Shown: positions 8,181 through 17,953, numbered from the stretch's first letter. The stretch: DNA of 64,000 bases from Natronobacterium texcoconense (GCF_900104065.1 NZ_FNLC01000006.1:1-64000); one strand, 5' to 3'. Made by a program: numbers and translations. The notes: a model not told the origin generated them from the sequence alone.

Positions 8181-9212
8181 TCATTCGCCGCTCTCGGTCG
8201 ACTCCTCGCCCGTACTCGCCCCGATCGATCCGTTCGTTTCCCCGTCTGCTCGCGGTCGCCTCGGTTCCGACTCGAGCGATGGGCCTCGATCCGGTTCGCG
8301 ACCGTCGACAGCCATCCGTGCGACGCCACTGGTTTCGTCGAAGACGTGGTGGCGACGTGGATAGGCGAACTCGACGTCTGCGTCCGCAAACCGGTTCCCG
8401 ATCGCCCGCTGGACCCTGGACTTGGCGAGTGACTGTTTGTAGGGATGTTTGATCCAGAAGTACAGCACGAGCGCGATACCGTCGTCGGCGTACTCGTCGA
8501 CGGTACACACCGGCGCTGCGGCGTACCGTGCACTTCCGATTCGTATGTCCGGACCGCCAGTGATGACGTCGTCGACGTTGCGCGCCGCTCGTTGGGCGTG
8601 TTTCGTGGCGGCCTCGAGGTCGCTCTCGTAGGTGATCTCGAACCTGATCGAGATGCGCGTTCGTTCGTCCTCGGCGGAGTAGTTGACGACGTCTCGCTGT
8701 TGAATTTCGGAGTTCGGAATGACGATGAACGTGTTCTCGAGGGTGAATATCTTGGTGTAGCGGATCGTGATGTCCTCGACGAACCCACGGTGGCCTTCGT
8801 CGACGATCTCGATCATGTCGCCGATCTCGTAGGGCCGATCCGCGAGGACGAAGAAGCCGTTGATCAGGCTCCCGACCAGCGGCGCGAGGACGACGGCGAT
8901 GACTGCCGAAATGACACCCACCGAGAGGAAGATGTTCTCTTCGCTGACTCCGAGGATGCTGGCGACGACGGCGAGTGCGACGAACAACACTGACGCTCGA
9001 ATTCCTCGCAGGACCGCCCTGGTGACGCTCGGCCGCTCGATCCGCTGGGCAACCGTGCGACCGACCAGACGAACGACGAGTTTCGAGAGGACCCAGCCGA
9101 TCACGAGGACGAGGAGAGCGAGTCCGATCTCGTCGGGTTCGGGGAACCCTATCGGGAGCGTCTCCTCCGGATCTGCGCCCGTGGCCGTCTCGTCCTGGAG
9201 CACCCCGTACAT
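8181..9212 (-). CDS. Small-conductance mechanosensitive channel (MscS family)
   Basis: This 343-residue membrane protein should release solutes under hypo-osmotic shock. Three hydrophobic segments are seen: about 30-48, 67-87 and a Gly/Ala-rich pore-lining third helix about 93-125 (SVGVISAVIAVVLAPLVGSLINGF). Then comes the cytoplasmic beta domain with RPYEIGDMIEIVDEGHRGFVEDITIRYTKI and VIPNSEI, strongly conserved in MscS. The C-terminal tail from about residue 290 is charged and low-complexity. The ATG is at 9212. A universal stress protein gene follows 60 bases downstream on the same strand. Confidence 0.94.
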   Translation of the reverse strand: MYGVLQDETATGADPEETLPIGFPEPDEIGLALLVLVIGWVLSKLVVRLVGRTVAQRIERPSVTRAVLRGIRASVLFVALAVVASILGVSEENIFLSVGVISAVIAVVLAPLVGSLINGFFVLADRPYEIGDMIEIVDEGHRGFVEDITIRYTKIFTLENTFIVIPNSEIQQRDVVNYSAEDERTRISIRFEITYESDLEAATKHAQRAARNVDDVITGGPDIRIGSARYAAAPVCTVDEYADDGIALVLYFWIKHPYKQSLAKSRVQRAIGNRFADADVEFAYPRRHHVFDETSGVARMAVDGREPDRGPSLESEPRRPRADGETNGSIGASTGEESTESGE

Positions 9213-9411
9213 GGAAGCACACTCACGAGCGTGATGGTTAAGCGTTCGGACGGATACGTCCGATCCGATCGACAGGCGTGGGCTCGACGAGCCCCGTAGT
9301 ACGGGAATACGCCACCCTTACGCGATCAGTTCAGGAAAACTACCCGATTTCGAAAACAGGTGCTACTCGGTGTATAATAAATCATTTAGCCATCGGGATC
9401 GTACACCCGAT

Positions 9412-10476
9412 ATGGCACCAGACGAACTGCGCTCGACGGTCGAGCGTGTCGGGGACCGGTTCAACCTCGGCGAGTACGAGATCGACGCCTACCTGACCGT
9501 GTTAGAGCAGGGTCAGCTCACTGCAAGCGAGATCGCTGATCAGACGGACATTCCACAGCCCCGCGTCTACGACACCGTGCGTAGCCTCAGCGACCGCGGC
9601 CTGGTCGAACTGCGGGAATCCCGCCCGATGAAAGTCGTCGCGATCGACCCCGACGAGGCCTTCGACGACGTCCAGAGTTCCCTCGAGGAGATGATCGACG
9701 AACTCGAGGCCCGGTATACCGCGCCCGCTCGCGACACGGAAGCAGTGTCGCTGGTCAAGTCTCGATCGACGATCCTGCGGTATCTGGAGGAGGTCATCGA
9801 CGCCGCCGAGTACGAGCTCTCCCTGTCGCTGACCCCTGACCTGCTGACTCGCTTCGAGGACGAACTCCAGGAGACCATCGCCGACGGCGTCAGCGTCGAC
9901 CTGATCGTCACGCCCGGCAGCGAAGCACCGGATCCGGACGAGTTCGACTACCTCTCGGTCGCGACGAGCGCCCGGGCACGCCGCGGGATCACGACGCCCG
10001 TCGTCGCCGTCGCGGACGGCAACTACTCCGTCTACGCGACCCAGGATGCCCTTCGCGACGACCAGGACCGCTACGGCGTCATCTTCAACCGGTCGGCGCT
10101 CGGCTTCCTGGTCTCGGGCTTCTTCGGCACCGTCCTCTGGACGACCGCGGAACGAACGCTCGCCGAGGACGGCACCGAACGGGGCTACCCCCGCAAGTAC
10201 GCCTCGATCCGCCGATGCGTGAAAGACGTCATCGACGAGGGTGGCGAGTTCTACGCGACGATCGAGGGTCGCGACGTCGAACTCGGCGGCACCGAGGTCG
10301 TCAAGGGCCGCGTCGTCGACGTCTCCTTCGAGGTCAGCGAGGAGGTCGCCAGTATGACTCTCGAGACCGAAGGCGGTCGGGAACTGACCGTCGGCGGCCG
10401 CGTGGCCGCCCTCGAGGATCTCGAAGCCCACCAGATCCACATCGGCCGTCACGAACCGCCGGCACTCGAAGAGTAA
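9412..10476 (+). CDS. TrmB-family sugar-responsive transcription regulator
   Basis: This 354-residue protein has the TrmB layout: an N-terminal winged helix (about 15-80: [26 protein letters not shown], then [16 protein letters not shown]), a short coiled linker, a central phospholipase-D-like effector domain (about 110-250: [23 protein letters not shown]... SRSALGFL) and a C-terminal beta domain. TrmB proteins bind sugars and switch sugar-uptake or glycolytic genes. The start is ATG 9412, just after an AT-rich box (gtataataaat), so probably leaderless. It lies 345 bases upstream of a sugar ABC cluster on the same strand, which is its likely target. The sugar is unknown. Confidence 0.9.
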   Translation: MAPDELRSTVERVGDRFNLGEYEIDAYLTVLEQGQLTASEIADQTDIPQPRVYDTVRSLSDRGLVELRESRPMKVVAIDPDEAFDDVQSSLEEMIDELEARYTAPARDTEAVSLVKSRSTILRYLEEVIDAAEYELSLSLTPDLLTRFEDELQETIADGVSVDLIVTPGSEAPDPDEFDYLSVATSARARRGITTPVVAVADGNYSVYATQDALRDDQDRYGVIFNRSALGFLVSGFFGTVLWTTAERTLAEDGTERGYPRKYASIRRCVKDVIDEGGEFYATIEGRDVELGGTEVVKGRVVDVSFEVSEEVASMTLETEGGRELTVGGRVAALEDLEAHQIHIGRHEPPALEE

Positions 10477-10821
10477 TCGCTCGAGACTCTCCCCAGTTCG
10501 TCGTTGCGTCGTCTCTCGTCGCCAGTGACAACCCTTCGCTCCGTCCGAATTTCGTCCTGGCCACGCGAACACTGGTAGCCGCTTCCGGCGCGAGAAAGCA
10601 TCGTGGGCGTTACTGGTCGATACCGACGATTTTCGGAGTATCGACCACGTATTGTCGGCTGAACTGACGAAGCTAGATTCCGTTCGCTTCTCCTATTCGT
10701 TTCACACACCCTACTGTGAACGTAATGCGGTATTAGACAGAACAGCAATCCGGACTGTCCAGTTATTTTACGGCGTTCCTGGCCAACAATTATAGTCGAA
10801 AGCGTGTTCTGATGGGAGGGA
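10477..10821 (+). promoter_or_regulatory. Intergenic region with the likely promoter of the sugar ABC operon
   Basis: 345 bases carry no reading frame that I can support. Near the operon, AT-rich patches (gttattttac about 10760, aattatagtc about 10790) could be the TATA element, and GGGAGG at 10814-10819 could act as a ribosome site for the ATG at 10822. I looked for the reported halophile TrmB motif (TACT, 7-8 bases, GAGTA) and did not find it with correct spacing. Confidence 0.4.
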
Positions 10822-12291
10822 ATGGGTGACAATAGCACAGGTCGACGATTCCGGGAGGGTCGATCGCGGCGATCGGTCCTCGAGGCGACGGCCGGAGTCG
10901 CTACAGTTGGCGGCGTCGCCGTCGCGGGCTGTCTCGGCCGCTCACCCCGCGAAGGGACGGTCGTGATGACCGCTGCGACGGACGTCGAAGGGATCATGTA
11001 TCCCAAAGAAGACGAGGCTTCGATCCAGGAGGCGCTCTGGGACGCGGGTCTCGACGAGGACATCCAGGTCGAGATTCAGACGGTCGTCAGCGACTCCGAC
11101 GCCCGGATGGAGGGGGCACAGTCGGCGCTCCAGGCCGGTCGTGCCCCGCCCGACATCCACATGATGGACAGCGGGTGGACGATCCCGTTCATCCTCCGGG
11201 AACAGACGACCAACCTCAGCGAGGAACTCCCCCAGAACGTCCTGGATCGGGTCGAAGACGAGTACCTCGAGGCCGCTCTCGAGACGGCGCGGGATCCGGA
11301 GACGGACGACCTCCACGGGCTTCCGCTGTTTCCCGACCTCGGGTTCATGCTGTACCGCGAGGACCTGATCGAGGAGGCCGGTCACGACACGAGCGACTGG
11401 GGAGAGGAGCCCCCCTCCTGGGAGGAGTTCTCGACGGCAGTCAGTGGCGCGATGGACGAAGGGGACGTTCAATACGGCTGGACGACCCAGGGAGATGCCT
11501 ACGAGGGACTGGCGTGTTGCTCGTTCAACGAGGTGATGACCTCGTGGGGCGGGGCGTACTTCGGCGGCGCTGGCAACCTGTTCGAAGCCGGTGACCGCCC
11601 GATCACGGTCGACGACGAGAACGTCGTAAACGCGATCCGGATGATGCGGACGTTCATCGACGAGACCGATCCGCACGCACTCGAGGAGTACGAGGAGATC
11701 TGTCCGACGGCGATCGTCCAGTGGACGGAACAGGAGTCGCTCGGACCGTTCGAGGCCGGTGACGCCGTCGCCCACCGTAACTGGACGTTCTCGATCGCCG
11801 CGACTGGCGACGAGGAGGTCATTGGCGAGGATCTGGGCGTTACAACGATGCCGTATGCAGTCTCGGAGGAGGAAGCCGAATACGACGGCGTCGGCGGCAC
11901 GACCTCGGCACTCGGCGGGTGGAACCTCGTCGTGAGCCCCTACACCGATCGTCGCGAGGAGGCCCTGGAGGTGCTCGAGGCGTTCACTCACGAGGAGGTA
12001 ATGCTGACGATCCTCGAACTGCAGGGTTTCCTGCCACCGATCATCGACCTCGTGGAGGAAGCCAGTGAGGACGATATCGGCGCGATCGCGCGGTACACAG
12101 ACCAGATCGAACGGGCGAGCGAGACCGCGATTCCGCGGCCGGTGACCGACGTCTGGCCCGAACAGTCGGCGCTGATCTACCAGGCGATCAATGCGGGCTA
12201 CCGGGGTGAAGATCCCGAAGAAGGGATGAGCGACCTGGCGGCCCGACTCGAGAGAAGCGAAGTGGAGGTGGCAGAGCAGCATGGCGACTGA
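10822..12291 (+). CDS. Sugar ABC transporter substrate-binding lipoprotein (family 1)
   Basis: This 489-residue extracytoplasmic protein should capture a sugar for the permease encoded next door. The N-terminus is a Tat lipoprotein signal: twin arginines at 16-17 (SRRSVLEA), a hydrophobic stretch and a lipobox AVAGC with the lipidated C37. The mature part has the family features: binding of an extended ligand between two lobes, PPDIHMMDSGWTIPF, GWTTQGDAYEGLACCSFNEVM and GGTTSALGGWNLVVSPYT. It opens a tight operon: its stop overlaps the first permease start by 11 bases. The ligand (maltose, trehalose, pentose or other) cannot be read from sequence alone. Confidence 0.93.
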   Translation: MGDNSTGRRFREGRSRRSVLEATAGVATVGGVAVAGCLGRSPREGTVVMTAATDVEGIMYPKEDEASIQEALWDAGLDEDIQVEIQTVVSDSDARMEGAQSALQAGRAPPDIHMMDSGWTIPFILREQTTNLSEELPQNVLDRVEDEYLEAALETARDPETDDLHGLPLFPDLGFMLYREDLIEEAGHDTSDWGEEPPSWEEFSTAVSGAMDEGDVQYGWTTQGDAYEGLACCSFNEVMTSWGGAYFGGAGNLFEAGDRPITVDDENVVNAIRMMRTFIDETDPHALEEYEEICPTAIVQWTEQESLGPFEAGDAVAHRNWTFSIAATGDEEVIGEDLGVTTMPYAVSEEEAEYDGVGGTTSALGGWNLVVSPYTDRREEALEVLEAFTHEEVMLTILELQGFLPPIIDLVEEASEDDIGAIARYTDQIERASETAIPRPVTDVWPEQSALIYQAINAGYRGEDPEEGMSDLAARLERSEVEVAEQHGD

Positions 12292-13312
12292 TACGGACGG
12301 CCTGATCGGTAGCGAGGCCGAGACCGACCGGGACCGAACCGGGAACGCGGTCGTCAACTGGATGGAGAACCTGAGCGAGGCAGCCTACGCCTACCTGCTC
12401 CTGCTGCCGGCGTTCGCGCTGTTGGCGCTGATCGCGTTCTATCCGCTGATCGCGACGTTCGTCACGTCGCTGCGCGAGGATCAGACTCGCGGGGCGGAGC
12501 CGCTTGGCGGGTTCGTCGGGATCGAGAACTACGTCGACATCCTCACCGGGAACGCCCGCCTCGCGAGACAGTTCGTCGACGTCGGCCTCACCAGTTCGTT
12601 CCCGTTCCTCGAGTTTGGCACCCCAATCCTGCAGCAGGCACTGTTCGTCACGATCGGGTTCGCGGTCATCAGCGTCTTTCTCGAGACCGTGATCGGGTTC
12701 GGGCAGGCGTACGTGCTGGACCAGGAGTTCAGGGGTCGACGCTGGGTTCGGGTCGCGATCATCCTCCCGTGGGCGGTGCCGATCGTCATCCAGGGGATGA
12801 TCTTCTTCCTGCTGTTCCAGCCGGAGGTCGGCTTCGGGACGGAACTCGGCCAGTGGCTCGGGATCTTCGGGCCGAACCCGCTGGCGGACAGTCAGGACGC
12901 GTTCATCATCATCCTCGTCGCGGACATCTGGAAGTCCTCGGCGTTCATGGCGTTGCTGATCCTCGCCGGTCTTCAGAGCATCGATCGGAGCCTCTACGAC
13001 GTGGCTCGCGTCGCCGGAGCGAGCCCATGGCAGCGGTTCAAGCGGATTACACTGCCACTCGTGTTGCCGGCGCTGCTGGTCGCAATGTTGTTCCGGACGA
13101 TGGACGCGATGCGCGTGTACGGACTGATCGAGTCGAGCGTCGGCTGTACGACCGTCCCGTCGCTGACCTGTCTCGTCGTCGAGGCGATGTTCGGCGGGAC
13201 GCGCATCTACGCGACGGCAGCGGCGGTCGCGTTCTCGACCGCACTGGTCATCGGGATCATCATCTCGGCGTACGTGGTGTTGTTCCGCGACACCGAGGGA
13301 GGGCTGTACTGA
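12281..13312 (+). CDS. Sugar ABC transporter permease, MalF type
   Basis: This 343-residue protein is the first inner permease subunit. After a charged N-terminus (about 1-35) there is a first helix (YLLLLPAFALLALIAFYPLIATFV), then five more hydrophobic segments. The EAA loop that docks on the ATPase is visible about 231-262 (IDRSLYDVARVAGASPWQRFKRITLPLVLPALL), with the conserved DVARVAGAS core. ATG 12281 overlaps the binding-protein gene by 11 bases, and its TGA overlaps the next gene's ATG (TGATG), indicating translational coupling. Confidence 0.93.
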   Translation: MATDTDGLIGSEAETDRDRTGNAVVNWMENLSEAAYAYLLLLPAFALLALIAFYPLIATFVTSLREDQTRGAEPLGGFVGIENYVDILTGNARLARQFVDVGLTSSFPFLEFGTPILQQALFVTIGFAVISVFLETVIGFGQAYVLDQEFRGRRWVRVAIILPWAVPIVIQGMIFFLLFQPEVGFGTELGQWLGIFGPNPLADSQDAFIIILVADIWKSSAFMALLILAGLQSIDRSLYDVARVAGASPWQRFKRITLPLVLPALLVAMLFRTMDAMRVYGLIESSVGCTTVPSLTCLVVEAMFGGTRIYATAAAVAFSTALVIGIIISAYVVLFRDTEGGLY

Positions 13313-14298
13313 TGCGAGACACCGATTCGTCACCACGAACCGACGGCGGCGAGACGGGAACGGCGATCTTAGAGGAGGAAAGCGACGCCGAACTCGACCG
13401 TGGCCCCTTCCAGCGGTGGGTCGACGAGTCGATCCAGAACCCCCAGAAGGTCTACCGGGCGATGTTCTACACCGCCGCGATCTTCTTCCTCGTGACGACG
13501 CTGTTCCCGTTCTACTGGCTGCTCATGGTCGCGCTGACGCCGGAAGGACAGCTCCAGGACATCGTCTTCACCCCCAACGGCTTCAATCCCGGCGTCTTCG
13601 TCGAAGTCTTCCAGACGATCCCCTTCCACTGGTACGTCTTCAACAGCTTCGTCATCGCGACGGCCTCGACCATCGTCGTCCTGGTCATCGCCAGCCTCGC
13701 CGGCTACGCGTTCGGCCGCCTCGAGTTCCCCGGGAAGGTGCCACTGCTGTTGCTGGTGCTCGTCATCTCCTTTTTCCCGCCGGCAGCCTTCTTTATCCCG
13801 CTGAACGACCTGTTCAACACGCAGTTTGCGGTCCTCGAGCCGATCACTGGCGACGGGACGCTGTACAACACGCCGGGTGCGATGGTGTTGCCGCTGTCGG
13901 CGATCTTCATGCCGCTGGCCATCTTCATCCTGACGACGTTCTACAGCCAGATCCCGGACGGTCTGGAGGACGCAGCCAGGGTCGAAGGAACGACCCGACT
14001 CGGCGCGCTGTTCCGGGTCATCATCCCCCTGTCGGCACCCGGCGTCGCGACCGCAGGCGTGTTGACGTTCATCGCCGTCTACAACGAGTTCTTCTTCTCC
14101 TTTTTGATGACCGACGGCCAGCCGGAAAGCTGGGCCCCGCTGCTCGAGGGGATCCTCGCCTACCAGGGCCAGTACGAGGTGCTGTACCACCTGATGGCGG
14201 CCTCGAGCATCATCGGCGTGATTCCGGTCGCGATCCTCGTGGTCGTGGCCCAGGAGAAGATCGTGAGCGGACTGACCGCTGGAGCACTCAAAGAGTAA
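13312..14298 (+). CDS. Sugar ABC transporter permease, MalG type
   Basis: This 328-residue protein is the second permease subunit. It has a 45-residue acidic, polar N-terminus, then six hydrophobic segments beginning VYRAMFYTAAIFFLVTTLFPFYWLLM. The EAA loop reads IPDGLEDAARVEGTTRLGALFRVIIPLSAPGVAT. Start ATG 13312 shares a base with the MalF-type stop (TGATG) and removes about 180 unrelated codons of the longer open frame. The ATPase gene follows two bases after the stop. With its neighbours it forms a heterodimeric type I importer. Confidence 0.93.
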   Translation: MRDTDSSPRTDGGETGTAILEEESDAELDRGPFQRWVDESIQNPQKVYRAMFYTAAIFFLVTTLFPFYWLLMVALTPEGQLQDIVFTPNGFNPGVFVEVFQTIPFHWYVFNSFVIATASTIVVLVIASLAGYAFGRLEFPGKVPLLLLVLVISFFPPAAFFIPLNDLFNTQFAVLEPITGDGTLYNTPGAMVLPLSAIFMPLAIFILTTFYSQIPDGLEDAARVEGTTRLGALFRVIIPLSAPGVATAGVLTFIAVYNEFFFSFLMTDGQPESWAPLLEGILAYQGQYEVLYHLMAASSIIGVIPVAILVVVAQEKIVSGLTAGALKE

Positions 14299-14300
14299 CC

Positions 14301-15485
14301 ATGGCACGAGTAAGACTCGAGAACATCACGAAACGCTACGAAGACGTCACGGCAGTCGACGACGTCAGCCTCGAGGTCGAGGACGGCGAGTTCGTCACCT
14401 TCGTCGGCCCATCGGGGTGTGGCAAGTCGACGACGATGGAGACGGTCGCCGGACTCACGCGGCCCACCGAGGGTCGCGTCTACATCGGCGACGACGAGGT
14501 AACCAACCTCGCACCGAAAGACCGTGGGGTCGCGATGGTCTTCCAGAACATCGCCCTGTTTCCCCACATGGACGTCTTCGAGAACATTTCCTTTGGCCTC
14601 CGGTTGCGCACGTACTCCGACGACGAGATCGACCGGCGCGTCGAGCAAGCCGCGGAGATCGTCCAACTCGAGGGGCTGCTCGAGCGGATGCCCGACGAGT
14701 TGTCCGGCGGTCAGCGCCAGCGGGTCGCGATCGCCCGTGCGATCGTCCGCAACCCGGACGTGTTCCTGATGGACGAGCCGCTTGCCAACCTGGACGCGAA
14801 GCTGCGGGTCCACATGCGGACGGAACTCCAGCGACTCCACCGCCAGCTCGGGACGACGGTCATCTACGTCACTCACGACCAGGCCGAGGCGATGACGATG
14901 TCAGACCGGATCGCCGTCTTAAACGAGGGACGGCTCCAGCAGATTGCACCGCCACTGGAGTGTTACAACGCACCCGCAAACCTCTTCGTCGCGGGCTTTA
15001 TCGGCTCGCCATCGATGAACTTCGTCGAGGGCGAACTGGTCACGGACGGCCTCGAGACCAGCAATTTCCGGATCGATCTCGATCTCGAGGAGATTCCAGG
15101 GGTATCCGTCGGCGACACGGTCACGCTCGGGATCAGGCCGGAAGACGTCTATCCCGCGAGGCAGGCAGACGAACTGCCCGCGGCCACCGACCCGATCGAC
15201 GCACGGACGGACGTCCTCGAGCCGATGGGTGACGAGGTGTTCGTCTACCTGTTGCTGGCCGAGGAAGCAGGTCGGTCGATGGCGGAGGATCCGGCGACGG
15301 CTCCCGATCAACTTCTGATGAGCGCCGCGCCGGACACGGAGATCCGCGAAGAACAGGAAATCGACGTCGTTCTGGACCGATCGAAGATTCACCTCTTCGA
15401 TACGGAGACCGGCGCGGCGTTACGCCATGGCCTGGTCGAGCCGTCGGAGCACGAACCCGGTGAACGGACGAGAGCCGACGGCTAG
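14301..15485 (+). CDS. Sugar ABC transporter ATP-binding protein (MalK/UgpC type)
   Basis: This 394-residue ATPase powers the importer. Seen: Walker A GPSGCGKST (36-44), Q-loop FQNIALFP (about 81-88), signature LSGGQRQR (134-141), Walker B VFLMDEP (154-160), and the switch His in YVTHDQAEAMTM (H192). A C-terminal regulatory OB/TOBE-type domain (about 240-394, including FIGSPSMNFVEG and LGIRPEDVY) is of MalK type. A short negatively charged tail follows. Its ATG lies two bases after the permease stop. It ends the four-gene transporter operon; a dehydrogenase gene follows 121 bases later. Confidence 0.95.
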   Translation: MARVRLENITKRYEDVTAVDDVSLEVEDGEFVTFVGPSGCGKSTTMETVAGLTRPTEGRVYIGDDEVTNLAPKDRGVAMVFQNIALFPHMDVFENISFGLRLRTYSDDEIDRRVEQAAEIVQLEGLLERMPDELSGGQRQRVAIARAIVRNPDVFLMDEPLANLDAKLRVHMRTELQRLHRQLGTTVIYVTHDQAEAMTMSDRIAVLNEGRLQQIAPPLECYNAPANLFVAGFIGSPSMNFVEGELVTDGLETSNFRIDLDLEEIPGVSVGDTVTLGIRPEDVYPARQADELPAATDPIDARTDVLEPMGDEVFVYLLLAEEAGRSMAEDPATAPDQLLMSAAPDTEIREEQEIDVVLDRSKIHLFDTETGAALRHGLVEPSEHEPGERTRADG

Positions 15486-15606
15486 CCCGTCGTGACGGGG
15501 ATTGTGCCCGTGCGTTTGGCGACGAAGCAAAGGGAGTCGAGCCCTGAATTCGATATAGCGGTAAAGGGTGTATGGATTCGAAACTGGACAGTCACGGTAC
15601 GAGAAA

Positions 15607-16668
15607 ATGACAGCTGACAGAACAGAAATCAGGACAGGAATCGTCGGACTCGGCAATATTGGGCAGTATCACGCGGAGCGACTCGTCGACCTCGGCGTCC
15701 CGCTGGTGGGAGGGATGGACGTCGCCGACAACGCACGCTCGCGATTCGCCCGGCGATACGACGTCGACGTCTACGAGGACCACACGGAACTGTACGAGAC
15801 GGTCGACGCCGTCGTCGTCACCACGCCAAACAAGTACCACGAGGAGTACGCCGTCGACGCACTAGAACACGGGCTCGACGTCCTCCTCGAGAAGCCACTC
15901 GCCCACGACCTAGAGAGCGCACGCCGGATCGCGGAGGCAGCAAAAGAGGCCGACGGCCACTGCATGGTCGGATTCAACAACCGGTTCGCGAACACGGTCC
16001 AGATCGTCAAGAACCGGCTGGATCGCGGGGATCTGGGAGCAATCACCCACGTCGAAGCCAACTACGTTCGCCGTCGCGGTATTCCCGGCCGCGGCTCGTG
16101 GTTCACCCGCCAGGGAATCGCCGGCGGCGGCGCACTCATCGATCTGGGCGTCCACGCCGTCGACCTCGCTCTCTACCTGCTCGAGTATCCCGACGTCGAC
16201 GAGGTAACCGGAACCACCAGAAGCGAGTTCGGCTCCCGCGAGGAGTACGCCTACCTCGAGATGTGGGCCGAGGACGCCGGTCCCGGCGAGTTCGACGTCG
16301 ACGACTCCGCGAGCGCGTTCGTCCGCTGTGCGGACGGACAGACGATCTCGCTCGAAGTTGCGTGGGCGACGAATCGCCCGGAGAACCACGAGTTCGTCGT
16401 CCGGGGAACCGAGACGGCCGCCCGATTCGACCTGCTCGAGGGTGATCTCTCCTTTCACTCCGCGAGCAAGGCCGGTCCCGATCACCTCGAGAACACGTCG
16501 ATCGAGACGCGCCAGAACGACACGCACAGGGACGAACAGCGGGCGTTCTTCGATCGAGTCGTGACCGGGACAGGTGGAAACAGCAGCGTCGAACAGGCAC
16601 TCGCCGTTCAGAAAGTCGTCGACGGCATCTATCGCTCGAGCGAGGAGCGCCGGACAATCAATCCGTGA
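15607..16668 (+). CDS. Gfo/Idh/MocA-family sugar or polyol dehydrogenase
   Basis: This 353-residue NAD(P)-dependent oxidoreductase has an N-terminal Rossmann fold with GIVGLGNIG (11-19), the LLEKPLAHD signature with E95-K96-P97, then the alpha/beta catalytic half including GGGALIDLGVHAVDLALYLLE, where D and H are the usual catalytic pair. ATG 15607 is preferred over the GTG 39 bases upstream. It follows the sugar ABC operon on the same strand and probably acts on the imported sugar or a derivative. Its last 11 bases overlap the convergent HalOD1 gene. Confidence 0.9.
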   Translation: MTADRTEIRTGIVGLGNIGQYHAERLVDLGVPLVGGMDVADNARSRFARRYDVDVYEDHTELYETVDAVVVTTPNKYHEEYAVDALEHGLDVLLEKPLAHDLESARRIAEAAKEADGHCMVGFNNRFANTVQIVKNRLDRGDLGAITHVEANYVRRRGIPGRGSWFTRQGIAGGGALIDLGVHAVDLALYLLEYPDVDEVTGTTRSEFGSREEYAYLEMWAEDAGPGEFDVDDSASAFVRCADGQTISLEVAWATNRPENHEFVVRGTETAARFDLLEGDLSFHSASKAGPDHLENTSIETRQNDTHRDEQRAFFDRVVTGTGGNSSVEQALAVQKVVDGIYRSSEERRTINP

Positions 16669-16969
16669 ATCGGTCCTCGAGCGATTTGCCATCCCCGGAC
16701 TCGCTGACGTCGACGCGGCCGTCGCCGCGGACGACGACGTCGTAGCCCTCGTACTCGAAGGCGACGACGGCGTCCCGCTGGGCCTCGGAAGCGGCCGTCG
16801 AGAACAGATCGTCGAGCGCCTCCGGATTGACGACCGAGTACAGTGGCTCGTACTCCGGGGGTGCGATCTCGGTCGCGTCGACGCCTTCGCGTGCGGCAAC
16901 TGCGTCGATGATGGCCTGACTCGGCGTGCCCGAGCCATCTGCCGTCGACCTGTCTTTGGAAGAGGGCAT
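16658..16969 (-). CDS. HalOD1 output-domain protein
   Basis: This 103-residue protein is a stand-alone HalOD1 (Halobacterial output domain 1), a module otherwise found at the ends of haloarchaeal signal proteins. The pattern is an N-terminal helix (SQAIIDAVAAREGVDATEI), PPEYEPLYSVVNPEALDDLFS, then FEYEGYDVVVRGDGRVDV. The biochemical role is not established. It converges with and overlaps the dehydrogenase gene by 11 bases. A second HalOD1 protein is encoded at 20095-20373. Confidence 0.85.
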   Translation of the reverse strand: MPSSKDRSTADGSGTPSQAIIDAVAAREGVDATEIAPPEYEPLYSVVNPEALDDLFSTAASEAQRDAVVAFEYEGYDVVVRGDGRVDVSESGDGKSLEDRFTD

Positions 16970-17053
16970 ATCACCAGTTAGCAGATTCCCTCAGATAAGG
17001 ATACTGGCACCTCTCGTTCGTTGCGTTTCGATGACATCATCGAGCGGGCAGTC

Positions 17054-17299
17054 CTATTCCTCGTACTCTGTGGGCGTGTACGTCGACAACTCGAGTGCGT
17101 GGATGTCGGTCGTCATGTGGTCGTCGAGTGCGTCGTAGACCTGCTGGTGTTGCTGGACCAGCGGGAGTCCCTCGAACGCCGGGGAGACGACCGTCGCCGC
17201 GAGGTGGTCCTCGTCGTGTTCGTCCCGGGCGTGGGTGACCGTCGCTTCGGCGTCCTCGAGTTCCGATTCGATGAGTTCCTCGACGTCGTTCGGATCCAT
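17054..17299 (-). CDS. BolA-family protein
   Basis: This 81-residue protein has the BolA layout: helix MDPNDVEELIESELEDAEATV, strand with H/R residues (THARDEHDEDHLAATVVSPAFEG), the PLVQQHQQVYDALDDHMTTDIHALELSTYTP end, where the class II KH-like fold and the conserved His before the last strand are visible. BolA proteins partner with monothiol glutaredoxins in iron-sulfur handling. The start is the ATG at 17299, giving normal family length; an in-frame extension upstream is not conserved. No glutaredoxin gene is in view. Confidence 0.88.
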   Translation of the reverse strand: MDPNDVEELIESELEDAEATVTHARDEHDEDHLAATVVSPAFEGLPLVQQHQQVYDALDDHMTTDIHALELSTYTPTEYEE

Positions 17300-17387
17300 A
17301 CGCGATAGGTCGGACGCTCGAGCCAAAAACGACGCGGTCGAGAAAACGGTCGTCGTTTTTATGCTGTCCCAGTACACCCCCAGTGAT

Positions 17388-17888
17388 ATGTCACTGGCAG
17401 CACGGACCCGACGCGCCGTCGAAGAGCATCCGTTTCTCGTGACGGCACTGCGGGCAGGCGTCGTCAACTACACCGCCGCTGCCCGGTTTCTCGACCTCGA
17501 GGGGGATACCGACGCCGTCGCGACGGCACTGCGCCGGTACGCCGAGGAACTACCAGCCTACGAGACCAGCGCGCGCGACGTCCGGGTGCGCATGGAAAGC
17601 GGCGTCGGACCGGCCGACGGCGGCGACGAGCCACTGCTCTCGGTCGGCGGCGCTGCGTTCGGATTCGGCGGCGACGGCGACCGAACGGCGATTCTCGCGA
17701 CCGGCACCGTCGATCCGCCCGCACTCGCCGAGACGCTGCGGGTACTGGCGCTCGAGGACATCGCTCCGACGGCTGCTGCGGTCGGCGCGGACACGCTGGT
17801 TGTCGTCGTCGACCGTCTCGACGGGGCGAACGCAGTTCGTGCGGTCGAAGCAGCGCTCGAGTCCGTTCCATCTCCTGCCGACGAGTAG
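17388..17888 (+). CDS. Conserved haloarchaeal hypothetical protein (ACT-like layout)
   Basis: This 166-residue protein begins MSLAARTRRAVEEHPFLVTALRAGVVNYTAAARFLD, a helical segment that resembles haloarchaeal DUF75xx proteins. The second half (PLLSVGGAAFGF... AILATGTVDPPALAETLRVLALEDIAPTAAAVGADTLVVVVD) has the beta-alpha-beta pattern of an ACT-like regulatory fold. The start is ATG 17388, about 27 bases after a TATA-like tttttatg; the next ATG upstream lies within that box. It stands 65 bases before cysS on the same strand. Function unknown. Confidence 0.72.
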   Translation: MSLAARTRRAVEEHPFLVTALRAGVVNYTAAARFLDLEGDTDAVATALRRYAEELPAYETSARDVRVRMESGVGPADGGDEPLLSVGGAAFGFGGDGDRTAILATGTVDPPALAETLRVLALEDIAPTAAAVGADTLVVVVDRLDGANAVRAVEAALESVPSPADE

Positions 17889-17953
17889 CGGAACGCTCCT
17901 CGAGAACCGCGTATTGACAGCGTTTAACTGCCGGCCGCGGGTAGACACTGGTA

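Noticed and set aside
10611-10640. TrmB operator (TACT...GAGTA)
   Set aside because: TACT and GAGTA are present but 21 bases apart, while the reported halophile motif has 7-8 between them.
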